A stretch of DNA of 55,770 nucleotides from Gammaproteobacteria bacterium (GCA_028821515.1 JAPPGA010000077.1:1-55770); one strand, 5' to 3'; positions 33,230 to 42,535 are shown, counted from the first letter of the stretch. Notes: a model not told the origin generated them from the letters alone. Numbers and translations: made by a program.

Positions 33230-34346
33230 TTGAACTTCTCGCAGGGGCGAGATGGCCTGCCATGGAACTGGACCAGCTTTGGAGAATACCTGGACGCCGT
33301 ACAGGCGCTAAGACCGTCCTTGAATGTCGTGGGACTGGCGGGTCACTCGGCAATTCGCTTTGAAGCGATGGGTGACAAATCCATGGACGAAGGCGTGCAA
33401 GCCACGGAGGACGAGCTCGAACACACTACGCGCCTCGTACGCGAATCTGTTGAAGAAGGCGCGGTAGGGTTCTCCACCTCACGGTTTCTGGGTCATCGGG
33501 TCCCGGATGGACGGCTTACGCCTGGGACGTGGGCGGATCTGAGAGAAACGGAAGCGATACAGCGTGCCGTCATCGAAGCCGGCGGCCGCGGGGGCCTTTT
33601 CAAGTCGCACCTGATTTGCGGAGCCGCCGCGAGATCGAATGCGAGATGTTTGCGAAAGGCGCCGAACTGGGTTGCCACGTGCTGTTCTCCGGCGGGGCTA
33701 CCAGCAGGGGTGATGGCGGGGTTGGGTTCATGCGGAATCTGCTTGCCCGCAACAATGAAGATGGGAAACGCATGACCAGCATTTGCCACACCCGTCCGAG
33801 TGGCGCCATGTTTGGATTGCCGCAGGCCCAGCCGTTCAGGAATCCGGAGTGGACGGCGTTGATGCAACTGCCTTCCTTGACAGATCGCCTGGCAGCGTTG
33901 CGTGATCCGGCCACCGGGGCAGCTCTGATAAAGAGCTCCAGGGAAAGCGGATTCACCGCCGATCCGGCCAAGCTGCATCCCATGGGTACAGGCGATATTC
34001 CGGACTACGACTTGCAGCGCGCTAACAGTCTGCAGCAGATCGCCGACGCGACAGGCACGGACCCCGTGGAGGTCTACGTCGAAAGGTTGATCGAAAGTGA
34101 AGGACGAGAATTGTGGAACTACTGGGCGTTCGGGGGTGCCCTGGAAAACCAGTGGGCCTCGACTACGACAATCTCGAAACAGGCTATCCCTACTACGTGA
34201 ACGACTTTCCGCACGGCGGGGGCCGCTTCATTGTTGAGAGCAACGGGTATGTGGCTACGTTGGTGGCCGGTCAGCCGATGATCGAGAACGGCATACACAC
34301 CGGGCAGCGGGCCGGCAAGGTCATCCGCGAATTCAAGCGGGGCTAA
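33230..34346 (+). pseudogene. Decayed N-acyl-D-amino-acid deacylase / D-aminoacylase-type amidohydrolase
   Basis: Three plus-strand frames in series resemble one amidohydrolase. Frame A (33230 to ~33620): WTSFGEYLDAVQALRPSLNVVGLAGHSAIRFEAMGD...EEGAVGFSTSRFLGH. Frame B (~33610-34150): REIECEMFAKGAELGCHVLFSGG...ELWNYWAFGGALENQW. Frame C (~34155-34346): YDNLETGYPYYVNDFPHGGGRFIVESNGYVATLVAGQPMIENGIHTGQRAGKVIREF. The N-terminal metal-binding HxH part is missing, there is a frameshift near 33615, and at ~34150 a frameshift coincides with loss of the segment that normally carries the last metal-binding Asp. It cannot encode an active enzyme. Confidence 0.8.
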
Positions 34347-34355
34347 TCCCCCCGT

Positions 34356-35570
34356 CTAGCCCGTACGCAGGCTCGGCAACTGGTCGTTGGACCAGATCTT
34401 GCGCCGGAACCGGGGGTTCTTCGACGACATGTCGATCTGGTAGAAGTTCTCGCTCGGTTCGTCCGCAACGCCGGTGATCTCGCAGAGCTTCCGTGCGAGC
34501 CACTTCTCGATCTTGAGCACCACCATCTTCCTGCGCAGCCGGCCCTGTTCGTCGCGGTTGAGCACCGCGGGCAGCGTGTTGAGCGCAAGAATCTCGTCGA
34601 TCGCGCTGTCCGCCATCTTCTGGCGGCCCTCGTCGCTGGCGTAGAAGTGGGTGACCGCGAACACGAGGCGGCCGGGATTGACCCGCTTAAGGAACCGGCA
34701 GGTCTCGACCAGCGTGGATCCGGTGCGCACCATGTCGTCGAACAGCACGATGTCGTGGCCTTCGAAGTCGTCGAAACTCGACCCGCTGCCCTCGTAGAGC
34801 GAGATTTCCACGTCGCGTTCGCCGGAGCGCTCCTTCTCGAGCAGGATGCACTTGACCTTCGGCAGCCCCAGTGACGTTGCCATTTCGAGCACGAACTCGC
34901 GCGCCCCCTGGTCCGGCGCACACAGGGCAAGCCCCTCACCGTTCGGCCCGTAACGCACGATATCCGAGTTGAGCAGGTAGTCGACATAGATCTCGTGGGG
35001 CAACAGGTGGTGATAGCCCCCGTCGAAGATCTGGGCGAACACCGATCGCACGGCATGGGAGTGGTTGTGCACCGTCACGACGCGGTCGACGCCGGCGAGT
35101 TTCAGCATCTGCGCGTAAAGCATCACGGAGAAGGGTTGGCCGTCGAACTTCTTCAGATCCTTCTCGTCGCGTTCGAAAGGGGTACTGCCAAGTTCGGGTT
35201 TCGGGCCCCGGTCCTGCGCGCTGTAGTACAGGTCCGGCTCCACGAGGATAACTTCTGCAGCGCCGTTTTCCTTGGCCGCGCGTGCTATGAGCATGTTGCG
35301 CATGGCGAGGTTCTGGCGGCTCACCACGCGGTTCGACGTGCTGACGATCACGACGATCTTGCCGGCAAGCTTGTTGCCGATATTGGTGAAATCATTCTCG
35401 TCGGAAATGAAGCGCGGACAGAACTCCGAATTGGCGAACTGCTTCATGCTGATGAGATCGGCGACATCGTCGGTCTGGCCGAAAGCGAATGCCACGTCGA
35501 TGGCGAAGGGATCGTCCGAGGTGTTGCCGACCACGATGACGTCCGATCGCCTAGGCTGCGTTTCGCTCAT
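34356..35570 (-). CDS. Divergent ribose-phosphate pyrophosphokinase (PRPP synthetase-like)
   Basis: 404 residues from the ATG at 35570. The PRPP-binding loop is clear: DIVLFDDMVRTGSTLVET. The tandem phosphoribosyltransferase-like fold is supported by VGVD-RVVTVHNHSHAV and by AQDRGPK in the flexible-loop region. It is about 90 residues longer than standard bacterial Prs (~315) and departs at usual hallmarks: PDLYYSAQDRG replaces the PYFGYARQDR-type loop and TVHNHSHAV replaces TVDLHA. It may be a true but divergent PRPP synthetase or a paralogue with altered substrate. It stands alone, not in the usual prs neighbourhood. TTGACC at 35630-35625 could be a -35 element, but the -10 is weak. Confidence 0.78.
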   Translation of the reverse strand: MSETQPRRSDVIVVGNTSDDPFAIDVAFAFGQTDDVADLISMKQFANSEFCPRFISDENDFTNIGNKLAGKIVVIVSTSNRVVSRQNLAMRNMLIARAAKENGAAEVILVEPDLYYSAQDRGPKPELGSTPFERDEKDLKKFDGQPFSVMLYAQMLKLAGVDRVVTVHNHSHAVRSVFAQIFDGGYHHLLPHEIYVDYLLNSDIVRYGPNGEGLALCAPDQGAREFVLEMATSLGLPKVKCILLEKERSGERDVEISLYEGSGSSFDDFEGHDIVLFDDMVRTGSTLVETCRFLKRVNPGRLVFAVTHFYASDEGRQKMADSAIDEILALNTLPAVLNRDEQGRLRRKMVVLKIEKWLARKLCEITGVADEPSENFYQIDMSSKNPRFRRKIWSNDQLPSLRTG

Positions 35571-35750
35571 CGTTTGCGCCACTCTCCAGACTTCCCTGCA
35601 CAATTTGAATCACGCGGGCGCGAAGGTCAACCGATAACGGCGGCAGGTATCCGGTTCGGCCCACCACCACCCCTGATGTCCCCGGAACCGGGTTGACTGG
35701 CGGAGCGAAGATGGCAAAGTGGCGAGAATCCTGACGCATATCGAGAAGCC

Positions 35751-36788
35751 ATGAGAACCAGCATGCCGAGCCGCCGAACTTTCGTACAACTCCTCGCGAT
35801 GCTGGCCGCAGGCGGCCAGGCGCTGTGGCAGACGCGCGATGTCCACGCGGCCATCGAGACGGCGAAGGACACCGCTCCGGACGCGGTCCCCTGGCCAAAA
35901 ATGACCTACCGGACGCTGGGCCGCACGGGCTACAACGCCAGCCGTCTGGTGTTCGGGTGCGGCGCGGCGCTGTCCAGGCAGCCCCAGGACGAACTGCTCG
36001 AACGCGCCTTCGAGGCGGGCGTGAACGTTTTCGACGTCGGGACCAGCCGCTACTACCGGGCCGCCGAGCGCAACATGCGGCAATTCGTAGCTTCCCATCG
36101 CGACGATATCTTCCTGATTTCAAAGGCCATGACAGGAATCGATGCGGGACCCGAGGACGAGATTTCCGTGGCCGACGCCCGCACGGCGGCGAAGACGTGG
36201 ACGGCTTTGATGGAGGAAAGCCTGTCGGAACTCGCCACCGACCACGTGGACGCCTACTACCAGATGGGCGCGAACAACCCGCGCATGGTCCGTTCCGAGG
36301 AGATGTACGAGGCCTTCCTGGCCGCCAGGCAGGCCGGAAAGGTGTCCCACTACGGCGTCAGCACGCACGAGAACGCGGCCCGGGTGCTCGAAGCCGCAAC
36401 GGAGAGCGGGTGGTTCAGCGTCGCAATGATCGCCGTGACCCCGGCCGGCTGGTACGACTGGAAGAGTCGCAACATTCTCGACGGCACCCCGGACATGAAG
36501 GCGATTCGGCCGATGCTCGACAAGGCGCGCGACGCTGGCGTCGGGTTGATCGGCATGAAGGCCGGACGCCTGCTCGCCGGCCGCGGATGGCTCGGGCAAG
36601 GCAACATCAAGGCGTTCGACCGCCACTACAACGAGAAACTGCTGCGTGCGAATCTCTCGGACTTCCAGCGCAGCTACGCCTACGTGCTGGAGAACGGTCT
36701 CGACGTAGTCAACGCGGACATGCAGAGCCATGCCGCATTGAAGGAGAACTACGCGGCGGCGGCCACCGCGGAACAATACGTCGCGTGA
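35751..36788 (+). CDS. Tat-exported aldo/keto-reductase-like protein lacking the catalytic His
   Basis: 345 residues. The N-terminus has a twin-arginine signal (SRRTFVQ then LLAMLAAGGQAL) probably cleaved after the VHA segment near residue 33. The mature part is an AKR barrel: YRTLGRTGYNASRLVFGCG, FDVGTSRYYRAAERN (Asp95, Tyr101/102), FLISKA (Lys125), and VDAYYQMG, where the fourth catalytic residue, normally His in 'DLYQIH', is Met172. Loss of this His is known in some AKRs that keep reduced or altered activity. A periplasmic AKR would lack a ready NADPH supply, so the role is unclear. Overlaps the amidase gene by 4 bases. Confidence 0.82.
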   Translation: MRTSMPSRRTFVQLLAMLAAGGQALWQTRDVHAAIETAKDTAPDAVPWPKMTYRTLGRTGYNASRLVFGCGAALSRQPQDELLERAFEAGVNVFDVGTSRYYRAAERNMRQFVASHRDDIFLISKAMTGIDAGPEDEISVADARTAAKTWTALMEESLSELATDHVDAYYQMGANNPRMVRSEEMYEAFLAARQAGKVSHYGVSTHENAARVLEAATESGWFSVAMIAVTPAGWYDWKSRNILDGTPDMKAIRPMLDKARDAGVGLIGMKAGRLLAGRGWLGQGNIKAFDRHYNEKLLRANLSDFQRSYAYVLENGLDVVNADMQSHAALKENYAAAATAEQYVA

Positions 36789-38227
36789 GCGACGACGATC
36801 TCTGCCTGGCGCCCGCGACGGAACTCGCGGCGTGGGTCCGGGCGAAGCGGGTCTCGCCGACGGAGATCGTCCGTGCGGTGCTCGACCGTATTGATCGGCT
36901 CGACGCCGGCATCAACGCGTTCGCCCAACTGACACCGGACCTCGCTCTCGAGATGGCGAGCGACGCGGAGAAGGCGGTAGCCCGCGGGGAGGCAACCGGC
37001 GCGCTGCATGGCGTCCCCGTGACCATCAAGGACCTGTTCGACATCAAGGGACTCCCGACGGAACGGGGCTCGTTCGCCCTGGCAGGACACATCGCGGACG
37101 GCGATTCGCCGGTCACCGAGCGACTCAAGGGTGCGGGTGCCGTGATCATCGGCAAGACCACCACCTCCGAGTTCGGCTGGACCGGGATGAGCCGTTCTCC
37201 CCGCACCGGCATCACCCACAACCCCTGGAAGCGCGGCTTCAATGCAGGCGGGTCGTCGGCCGGCGCGGCTGCGGCAGCAGCGATGAGTTTCGGCCCGCTG
37301 CACCAGGGTTCCGATGGCGCCGGGTCCATCCGGATGCCGTCGCATTTCTGCGGCGTCTTCGGTCTCAAGCCCACCTGGGGACGGATACCCCACGTGCCGG
37401 TCCGCAACAGCGACAACGTCTCCCATGTCGGGCCGCTCTCGCGGACCGTGGCGGACGCCGCGCTGTTCCTCGATGCGACCACCGGCGCGCATCCGTTCGA
37501 TCACACGAGTCTTACGGACTCGGACAACACGTTCTCCGCGGCTCTAACGGGGGACCTCGGAGAATTGAAGATCGCCTTCAGCCCCGACCTCGGCCACGCC
37601 CGGGTCGATAGGGAGGTAGCGGACCTGGTCGAGCAGGCCGCACGCGATTTCGAATCGTTCGGATGCCGCGTCGAAGACGTGCAGCCGTCCTGGGGCAAGG
37701 ACGGCCCCGAGATCGCCCGATTTTTCTGGGCGGTCCACGAGTCGCCGCTCGCGGTTCACCTCGAAGGTTTCGAGGACAGGATGGATCCTGGACTGGTCGC
37801 CTGCATCCGCGCCGGCAGCGGACACAGTGCCGAGACCTATCTCGCCATGCGCGCCCGCAAACTCGATTACATCGAACGCATGCACCGGTTCATGGCCGAC
37901 TGGGATCTCCTGCTGACACCGTCGGTCTCCGTTGCCGCGTTCCCCGCCGAACGGCTGCAACCGGAACACTGGCCGGGGCACCCGTGGGACTGGCTCTCCT
38001 GGTCCGAATTCTGCTATCCCTTCAACATGAGCGGGCTGCCCGCAGCGAGTGTGCCGTGCGGCTTTACCGGCGACGGCCTGCCCGTGGGGCTGCAGATCGT
38101 CGGAAAGCGCTCGGACGATAGCCTGGTGCTGCGCGCCGCAGCGGCTTTTGAGCGCACACGGCCCTGGATGCAGCATCGTCCGCCTGTCGGGACCGCGGAT
38201 ACTGTTGGCGGACATGCCAAACCTTGA
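36785..38227 (+). CDS. Amidase signature family hydrolase
   Basis: 480 residues from a GTG at 36785 that overlaps the upstream stop (GTGA). The Ser-cisSer-Lys triad is visible as Lys82 (VTIKDLFD), Ser157 (GGSSAG) and Ser181 (GSDGAGSIRMPS). The C-terminal FNMSGLPAASVPCGFTGDGLPVGLQIVGKR is the conserved family end. Hydrolyses an amide; candidates range from simple amides to amidotransferase-like substrates (GatA lacks support here, no gatB/C). Cytoplasmic, no signal peptide. Likely cotranscribed with the AKR-like gene before it and the permease after it. Confidence 0.9.
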   Translation: MSDDDLCLAPATELAAWVRAKRVSPTEIVRAVLDRIDRLDAGINAFAQLTPDLALEMASDAEKAVARGEATGALHGVPVTIKDLFDIKGLPTERGSFALAGHIADGDSPVTERLKGAGAVIIGKTTTSEFGWTGMSRSPRTGITHNPWKRGFNAGGSSAGAAAAAAMSFGPLHQGSDGAGSIRMPSHFCGVFGLKPTWGRIPHVPVRNSDNVSHVGPLSRTVADAALFLDATTGAHPFDHTSLTDSDNTFSAALTGDLGELKIAFSPDLGHARVDREVADLVEQAARDFESFGCRVEDVQPSWGKDGPEIARFFWAVHESPLAVHLEGFEDRMDPGLVACIRAGSGHSAETYLAMRARKLDYIERMHRFMADWDLLLTPSVSVAAFPAERLQPEHWPGHPWDWLSWSEFCYPFNMSGLPAASVPCGFTGDGLPVGLQIVGKRSDDSLVLRAAAAFERTRPWMQHRPPVGTADTVGGHAKP

Positions 38228-39512
38228 CCAGTACTTCAGACTGTCCGAACGCGGTTCCGACTTCCGAACGGAACTCCGCGCGGGCCTGGCAACGTTCCTG
38301 ACGATGGCGTACATCGCCTTCGTCAACCCGCAGATCCTTGGCGAAGCGGGGATGCCGTTCGAGGCGGTCTTCGTCGCAACCTGCTTAGCCGCCGCCATCG
38401 CCACGCTCATCATGGGTCTGTACGCCAACTACCCGGTGGCGCTGGCTCCGGGCATGGGCCTGAACGCATTCTTCAGCTACGTCGTTGTGCTCGAGCTGGG
38501 ATATCCCTGGGAAGTCGCCCTCGGCGCCGTGTTCGTCTCCGGCATCCTATTCGTCGTGCTGAGCGTACTGCCAGTGCGCCGCTGGATCATCGACGCCATC
38601 CCGTTCGGGCTGAAGATGGGGATCTCGGCGGGCATCGGATTCTTCCTCGGCATCATCGCCCTCAAGAACGCCGGCATCATCACCGCGAGCCCCGCTACCC
38701 TGGTGACCTCTGGCGATCTACTGGACGCCGCTCCCATTCTCGCGCTGCTCGGGTTCTGCCTGATCGTCGCGCTGGCGGCGCGCCGCATCGCCGGAGCAAC
38801 AATCATCGGCGTGTTGGGGGTCACCGCGGCCGGGATCGCCTTGGGCGTATCCGAGTGGCACGGCCTGATCGCGATGCCACCCGATCCTACCCCCACCCTG
38901 CTCGCGCTCGACATTGCCGGAGCGCTCCAGGTCGGCATGATCAGCATCATCCTGACGTTTCTGATCGTCGACCTGTTCGACACCACGGGCACGCTGATCG
39001 GTGTTGCCAAACAGGCAAACCTGCTCGACGCGGACGGGCGTCTGCCTGGGATCAAACGGGCGGTGATCGCCGACTCCTCCGGAACCGTGGCCGGCACCCT
39101 GTTCGGGACGTCGTCGGTGACGAGCTACATCGAAAGCGGGGCCGGCACGAGCGCCGGTGGACGCACGGGCCTGACGGCGGTCGTGGTGGCTGCCCTGTTC
39201 CTGCTCTGCCTCTTCTTCGCGCCCCTGGCCCAGTCGATCCCAGCCTACGCGACCGCGCCGGCCATCCTCTACGTCGCCTGCCTGATGGCAAGGGCGCTGG
39301 TGGACATCGACTGGCCGGAGATCACGGAGTCGGCTCCCGCCGTGATCACGGCGATCGCCATTCCGTTGACGTTCTCCATCGCCGACGGCATCGGCATCGG
39401 GTTCCTCACCTACGTCGTGGTCAAGCTCCTGGCCGGGCGTTTCCGCGACTGCTCACCCGCCCTCGTCGCCGTCGCGCTGCTGTTCGCGGCGAAGTTTGCG
39501 GTGCTTGACTGA
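38214..39512 (+). CDS. AzgA-type NCS2 purine permease
   Basis: 432 residues from the ATG at 38214, overlapping the amidase gene by 14 bases. Many membrane segments and the AzgA motifs: TELRAGLATFLTMAYIAFVNPQIL near the start, ALAPGMGLNAFFSY, FGLKMGISAGIGFFLG, DLFDTTGTLIGVAKQANLLD and SSVTSYIESGAGTSAGGRTG. These transporters take up adenine, guanine or hypoxanthine with protons. Position behind an amidase suggests nitrogen scavenging. Confidence 0.9.
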   Translation: MPNLDQYFRLSERGSDFRTELRAGLATFLTMAYIAFVNPQILGEAGMPFEAVFVATCLAAAIATLIMGLYANYPVALAPGMGLNAFFSYVVVLELGYPWEVALGAVFVSGILFVVLSVLPVRRWIIDAIPFGLKMGISAGIGFFLGIIALKNAGIITASPATLVTSGDLLDAAPILALLGFCLIVALAARRIAGATIIGVLGVTAAGIALGVSEWHGLIAMPPDPTPTLLALDIAGALQVGMISIILTFLIVDLFDTTGTLIGVAKQANLLDADGRLPGIKRAVIADSSGTVAGTLFGTSSVTSYIESGAGTSAGGRTGLTAVVVAALFLLCLFFAPLAQSIPAYATAPAILYVACLMARALVDIDWPEITESAPAVITAIAIPLTFSIADGIGIGFLTYVVVKLLAGRFRDCSPALVAVALLFAAKFAVLD

Positions 39513-39529
39513 AGCGGCTACCAGCCGAT

Positions 39530-39949
39530 CTAGGGCAACACCACCACCGCGTGCCCCGGGCAGGTCGGGACGCCATCCTGGTTGACCACGTTGATCTCGA
39601 GGCGCACGCGCTGCTCGCCGTCTTCGATCACCTTCTCCGTGACCTCGCCCACGACGGTCAGCACATCGTCCTTGCAGTTGAGCACGCGGTGCTGGCAGCC
39701 AGCTTCGCGCACGATGCCCTCGTCGCCAATCCAGTCGTGCAGCGCGTTGACGATATAGGCGTAGCGAAGGTTGCCCATGCCGAAGGCTCCCTTCGGGTTG
39801 CCCGCGGCGCGCCCCGCCTCGTCGTCCATATGGAACGGCACGAACTCGTGGTTGACGGCGGCGTACCGGTTCCACTCCGGGAAGCTCGTCTGGCGCGACC
39901 ACTCCGGAAGCCGGTCGCCCACCTGGATGTCCTTGAATCGCAAGCTCAT
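39530..39949 (-). CDS. MaoC-type (hot-dog) dehydratase, C-terminal-domain protein
   Basis: 139 residues from the ATG at 39949, with GAGGAGA upstream. SLRFKDIQVGDRLPEW then NHEFVPFHMDDEAGRAAG and GMGNLRYAYIVNALHDWIG match the hot-dog core of MaoC-like hydratases, although the canonical hydratase D-x4-H pair is not obvious (NHEFVPFHMD instead). It follows the N-terminal-type partner by 10 bases; together the two would form one double-hot-dog enzyme acting on an enoyl-CoA or related thioester. Confidence 0.75.
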   Translation of the reverse strand: MSLRFKDIQVGDRLPEWSRQTSFPEWNRYAAVNHEFVPFHMDDEAGRAAGNPKGAFGMGNLRYAYIVNALHDWIGDEGIVREAGCQHRVLNCKDDVLTVVGEVTEKVIEDGEQRVRLEINVVNQDGVPTCPGHAVVVLP

Positions 39950-39959
39950 GGACGTCTCC

Positions 39960-40454
39960 TCAAAAACGCACGCCGATGGACAGGCGCGTCCGCACGTGCT
40001 CATTGTGCTGGTTGCGCCACTCGACCTCCGAGCGCACGAAGAGGGTGTGCCCGAGGCGGCCTTCGTGCTCCCACCAGCCGATGAGGCGGCTGCGTTCCGT
40101 GATTGCGTCGCCCGGCCGCATGGGTACGCCGTAGGTATCCGTCTGGCCACCGTTCATTCCGGTCACCGCTGAGCCGTCGGGACGCTGTCCCCGCATGCTC
40201 AGCCTGGCGGATGGGCCCCGGTCGAAGGACCACGCGAAGGGATTGAAGTCCGGCGGCGCGATGATCCCGCCCCAACGGGTCGCCGCCGCGTATTCCGGAT
40301 CCCAATAGATGCGCGGGGGTTTCTCCGGATAGAACGTGGCTATCGACCAGCGTCGGATATCCGTCTCGGTGATCGGGGGCGAGGTGCGGTTCTCTCCCCA
40401 CTTGCCCTGCGCCTCGCGCATCGTGTCCGTGACATAGGTCACACCGCCGCTCAT
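39960..40454 (-). CDS. MaoC N-terminal-type (FAS1-like) dehydratase
   Basis: 164 residues if started at the ATG at 40454; the frame is open further upstream, but without clear similarity there. GKWGENRTSPPITETDIRRWSIATFYPEKPPRIYWDPEYAAATRWGGIIAPPDFNPFAW is the N-terminal hot-dog of two-domain MaoC dehydratases (the P-R-IYWD-EYA-ATR-GG-IAPP block). LIGWWEHEGRLGHTLFVRSEVEWRNQHNE follows. It forms an operon with the downstream half. No CoA ligase or dehydrogenase is adjacent, so the pathway is open. Confidence 0.78.
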   Translation of the reverse strand: MSGGVTYVTDTMREAQGKWGENRTSPPITETDIRRWSIATFYPEKPPRIYWDPEYAAATRWGGIIAPPDFNPFAWSFDRGPSARLSMRGQRPDGSAVTGMNGGQTDTYGVPMRPGDAITERSRLIGWWEHEGRLGHTLFVRSEVEWRNQHNEHVRTRLSIGVRF

Positions 40455-40778
40455 GGCCCAGTCGCCGCCAACGGCACCAGTGTCCCGCTGCTGTGGATGA
40501 TTCCCGATCTGTTCTTCATTTCGGGGCCAGAAGTCTACTGCATTCGCCAACGGACGAAGAAACTGCGCAAGCGATTTGCCCCTCAAAAAAGCGTATTCGC
40601 CTACGGCGATTTGGGAAATGTCCCAATTGCGACAGACCGCCCCAAGGCCAGAATGCCGACATGCTCGCGTTCGACGAATCTGAGTCATCAATCCGCCAGG
40701 GTCCAATTGAGTTGGCAGGCGCGGCTATGCTACGTTCGCCGCGTTCGCCGCCAGCCTTACCCAATCGAGGCGCAGCCA
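40455..40778. other. Intergenic region without convincing gene
   Basis: Open frames run through here on both strands, but none has recognisable motifs. The region is less GC-rich than its surroundings. A short hairpin, TTGGGA-AATG-TCCCAA (40611-40626), is the only structure I see. It presumably holds promoters for the divergent MaoC and Uma2 genes; no clear -35/-10 pair stands out. Confidence 0.4.
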
Positions 40779-41420
40779 ATGCACGAAGCTGTTCCCGACC
40801 CCTCGGTCGTTGAATACCCCACGTCGGACGGCAAGCCTTTGGCGGAATCCGACCTGCACTTCGACCGCCTGACCTATGCGGCCCACGCCCTGAAGGTCCG
40901 CTATGCGGACACGCCCGATGTCTACGTGGGCGCGAACATGCTCGTATACGACGAGCCGGGCAACCCGCGCCGACACCTGGCGCCCGACGTGTTCGTGGTG
41001 TTCGGTGTGCCGAACCACCGCCGCGACCTGTTCAAGATCTGGGAGGAAAAGCCGCCGTCCTTCGTGCTGGAGGTCACGTCCAAAAGCACCCGGCGCGAAG
41101 ACATGCGCACCAAGCGGCAGCGCTATGCCGCCTGGGGCGTGCAAGAGTATTTCCTCTACGACCCGCGCTCGGAATACCTAGCGCCGCCGTTCCAGGGCCT
41201 CACGTTGCGGGAAGGGGTGTACGAGTCGATGCCGCTCACGAGATTCCCCAATGGCCAGCGCGGCTACTTAAGCCGGGTGCTCGGCATTCACCTGTACCTC
41301 AAGGGTTCGGAATTGCGGCTATTCGACCCTACGAAGGGGTGCGATCTTCGGACGTATGAGGAGGCGCAACGCGAGATTGCCGAGTTGAGAGCGCGGATCC
41401 GCAGCCTGACGGGAGAATGA
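40779..41420 (+). CDS. Uma2-family (DUF820) putative restriction-endonuclease-fold protein
   Basis: 213 residues from the ATG at 40779. PD-(D/E)xK nuclease fold core: LAPDVFVVFG supplies the Asp, SFVLEVTSKSTRREDMRTKRQRYAAWGVQEYFLYDP supplies the E-x-T/S-K catalytic pair and the conserved K-x2-x-YA-xGV-EY block. The C-terminus is a charged helix (TYEEAQREIAELRARIRSL), probably a coiled coil. Uma2 proteins are abundant in cyanobacteria and sporadic elsewhere; function is unproven. Its presence here suggests transfer. Confidence 0.82.
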   Translation: MHEAVPDPSVVEYPTSDGKPLAESDLHFDRLTYAAHALKVRYADTPDVYVGANMLVYDEPGNPRRHLAPDVFVVFGVPNHRRDLFKIWEEKPPSFVLEVTSKSTRREDMRTKRQRYAAWGVQEYFLYDPRSEYLAPPFQGLTLREGVYESMPLTRFPNGQRGYLSRVLGIHLYLKGSELRLFDPTKGCDLRTYEEAQREIAELRARIRSLTGE

Positions 41421-41473
41421 ACCAGCACCGGCGCGTGCGCTGACCGCTGCCCTGTCACAGCGGGTCGGCCCGC

Positions 41474-42529
41474 CTATCTGAACCCCGCGTTGATCCCGTC
41501 GAGGGCGGCCTGGCCCGGGCAAAGCTCCACCTCGCCCAGTACGCTGAGCGGCGTGTCCACCGTGTCCAGGATCTCGTGGCAGTCGGTGCCGTCGCTGTCG
41601 ACGTACAGCAGCCCCGTCACCACCTCGCCGTCGAGAGCGGCCTGCTGCAGGTAGGTCAGCGCACCCGCGCGGTCGTGCGGATCGTAGTCCTCTTCGAGTT
41701 TCCGCAGGTGCAGCCTGGAACCATCCGGCATTTCAACGACCTCGCGTTCGCCGGGTCCATAATCTGCCGTGATCTCTTCGTGCGGCGAGACAAAGTCGGC
41801 CGCGACGACGCTCGCGGCGTGGCTCCGCGTGAACTCGTAGCTCTTGGTGGAACCGTTGTGGTTGTTGAAGGCGACGCACGGCGAAATGACGTCGATAAAG
41901 GAGAAACCCCGGTGCATCAGGCCCGCCTTGATCAGGGGCACAAGCTGGCCCTTGTCGCCGGAGAAACTGCGCGCCACGAAACCGGCGCCGATGTCCAGCG
42001 CCATCGATACCAGGTCGATGGGCTCATACAGGTTCGGCACGCCGCGCTTGCTGGTCGACCCCTTGTCGTTGGTGGCCGAAAACTGGCCCTTGGTCAGGCC
42101 GTAGGTGCCGTTGTTGTCGACGATGTAGAGCATGTTGATGCGGCGGCGAACGATGTGCGCGAACTGCCCTATGCCGATCGAGGCCGAGTCGCCGTCTCCG
42201 GAAACACCGATGCAGTAGAGGCTCCGGTTCGCCAGGTTCGCGCCCGTCGCAACCGATGGCATGCGGCCGTGGACGGCGTTGAATCCGTGGGAGTTGCCCA
42301 GGAAGTAGTTCGGCGTCTTCGACGAACAGCCGATGCCGGAGAGCTTTGCAAACCTGTGCGGCGGGATCGCCAGTTCGGCGCAGGCCTGGATCAGGGCGGC
42401 GCTCACGGAGTCATGCCCGCAACCCGCGCACAGCGTGGACACGAGGCCCTCATAGTCACGGCGGTTCAGACCGATCTCGTTCAGCGGTAGCTGGGGATGG
42501 TGGACTTCCGGTTTGGCTACAAATGTCAT
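41474..42529 (-). CDS. korB: 2-oxoacid oxidoreductase subunit beta (2-oxoglutarate type)
   Basis: 351 residues. [4Fe-4S] and ThDP-binding features of OFOR beta subunits: LCAGCGHDS (Cys34, Cys37), SGIGCSSKTP (Cys68), VSGDGDSASIGIGQFAHIVRRRINMLYIVDNNGTYGLTKGQFSAT (Mg-ThDP motif), and FIDVISPCVAFNN with a further Cys. It lies 6 bases downstream of the alpha-subunit gene. The pair should oxidatively decarboxylate a 2-oxoacid, most likely 2-oxoglutarate, with CoA. The KorB choice over pyruvate-type PorB rests on length and overall similarity. Confidence 0.88.
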   Translation of the reverse strand: MTFVAKPEVHHPQLPLNEIGLNRRDYEGLVSTLCAGCGHDSVSAALIQACAELAIPPHRFAKLSGIGCSSKTPNYFLGNSHGFNAVHGRMPSVATGANLANRSLYCIGVSGDGDSASIGIGQFAHIVRRRINMLYIVDNNGTYGLTKGQFSATNDKGSTSKRGVPNLYEPIDLVSMALDIGAGFVARSFSGDKGQLVPLIKAGLMHRGFSFIDVISPCVAFNNHNGSTKSYEFTRSHAASVVAADFVSPHEEITADYGPGEREVVEMPDGSRLHLRKLEEDYDPHDRAGALTYLQQAALDGEVVTGLLYVDSDGTDCHEILDTVDTPLSVLGEVELCPGQAALDGINAGFR

Positions 42530-42535
42530 GGTCGG

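Noticed and set aside
35825-36784. Long frame fused to the front of the amidase (apparent 800-residue protein)
   Set aside because: It is an out-of-frame shadow of the aldo/keto-reductase-like gene; the amidase family start is at 36785.
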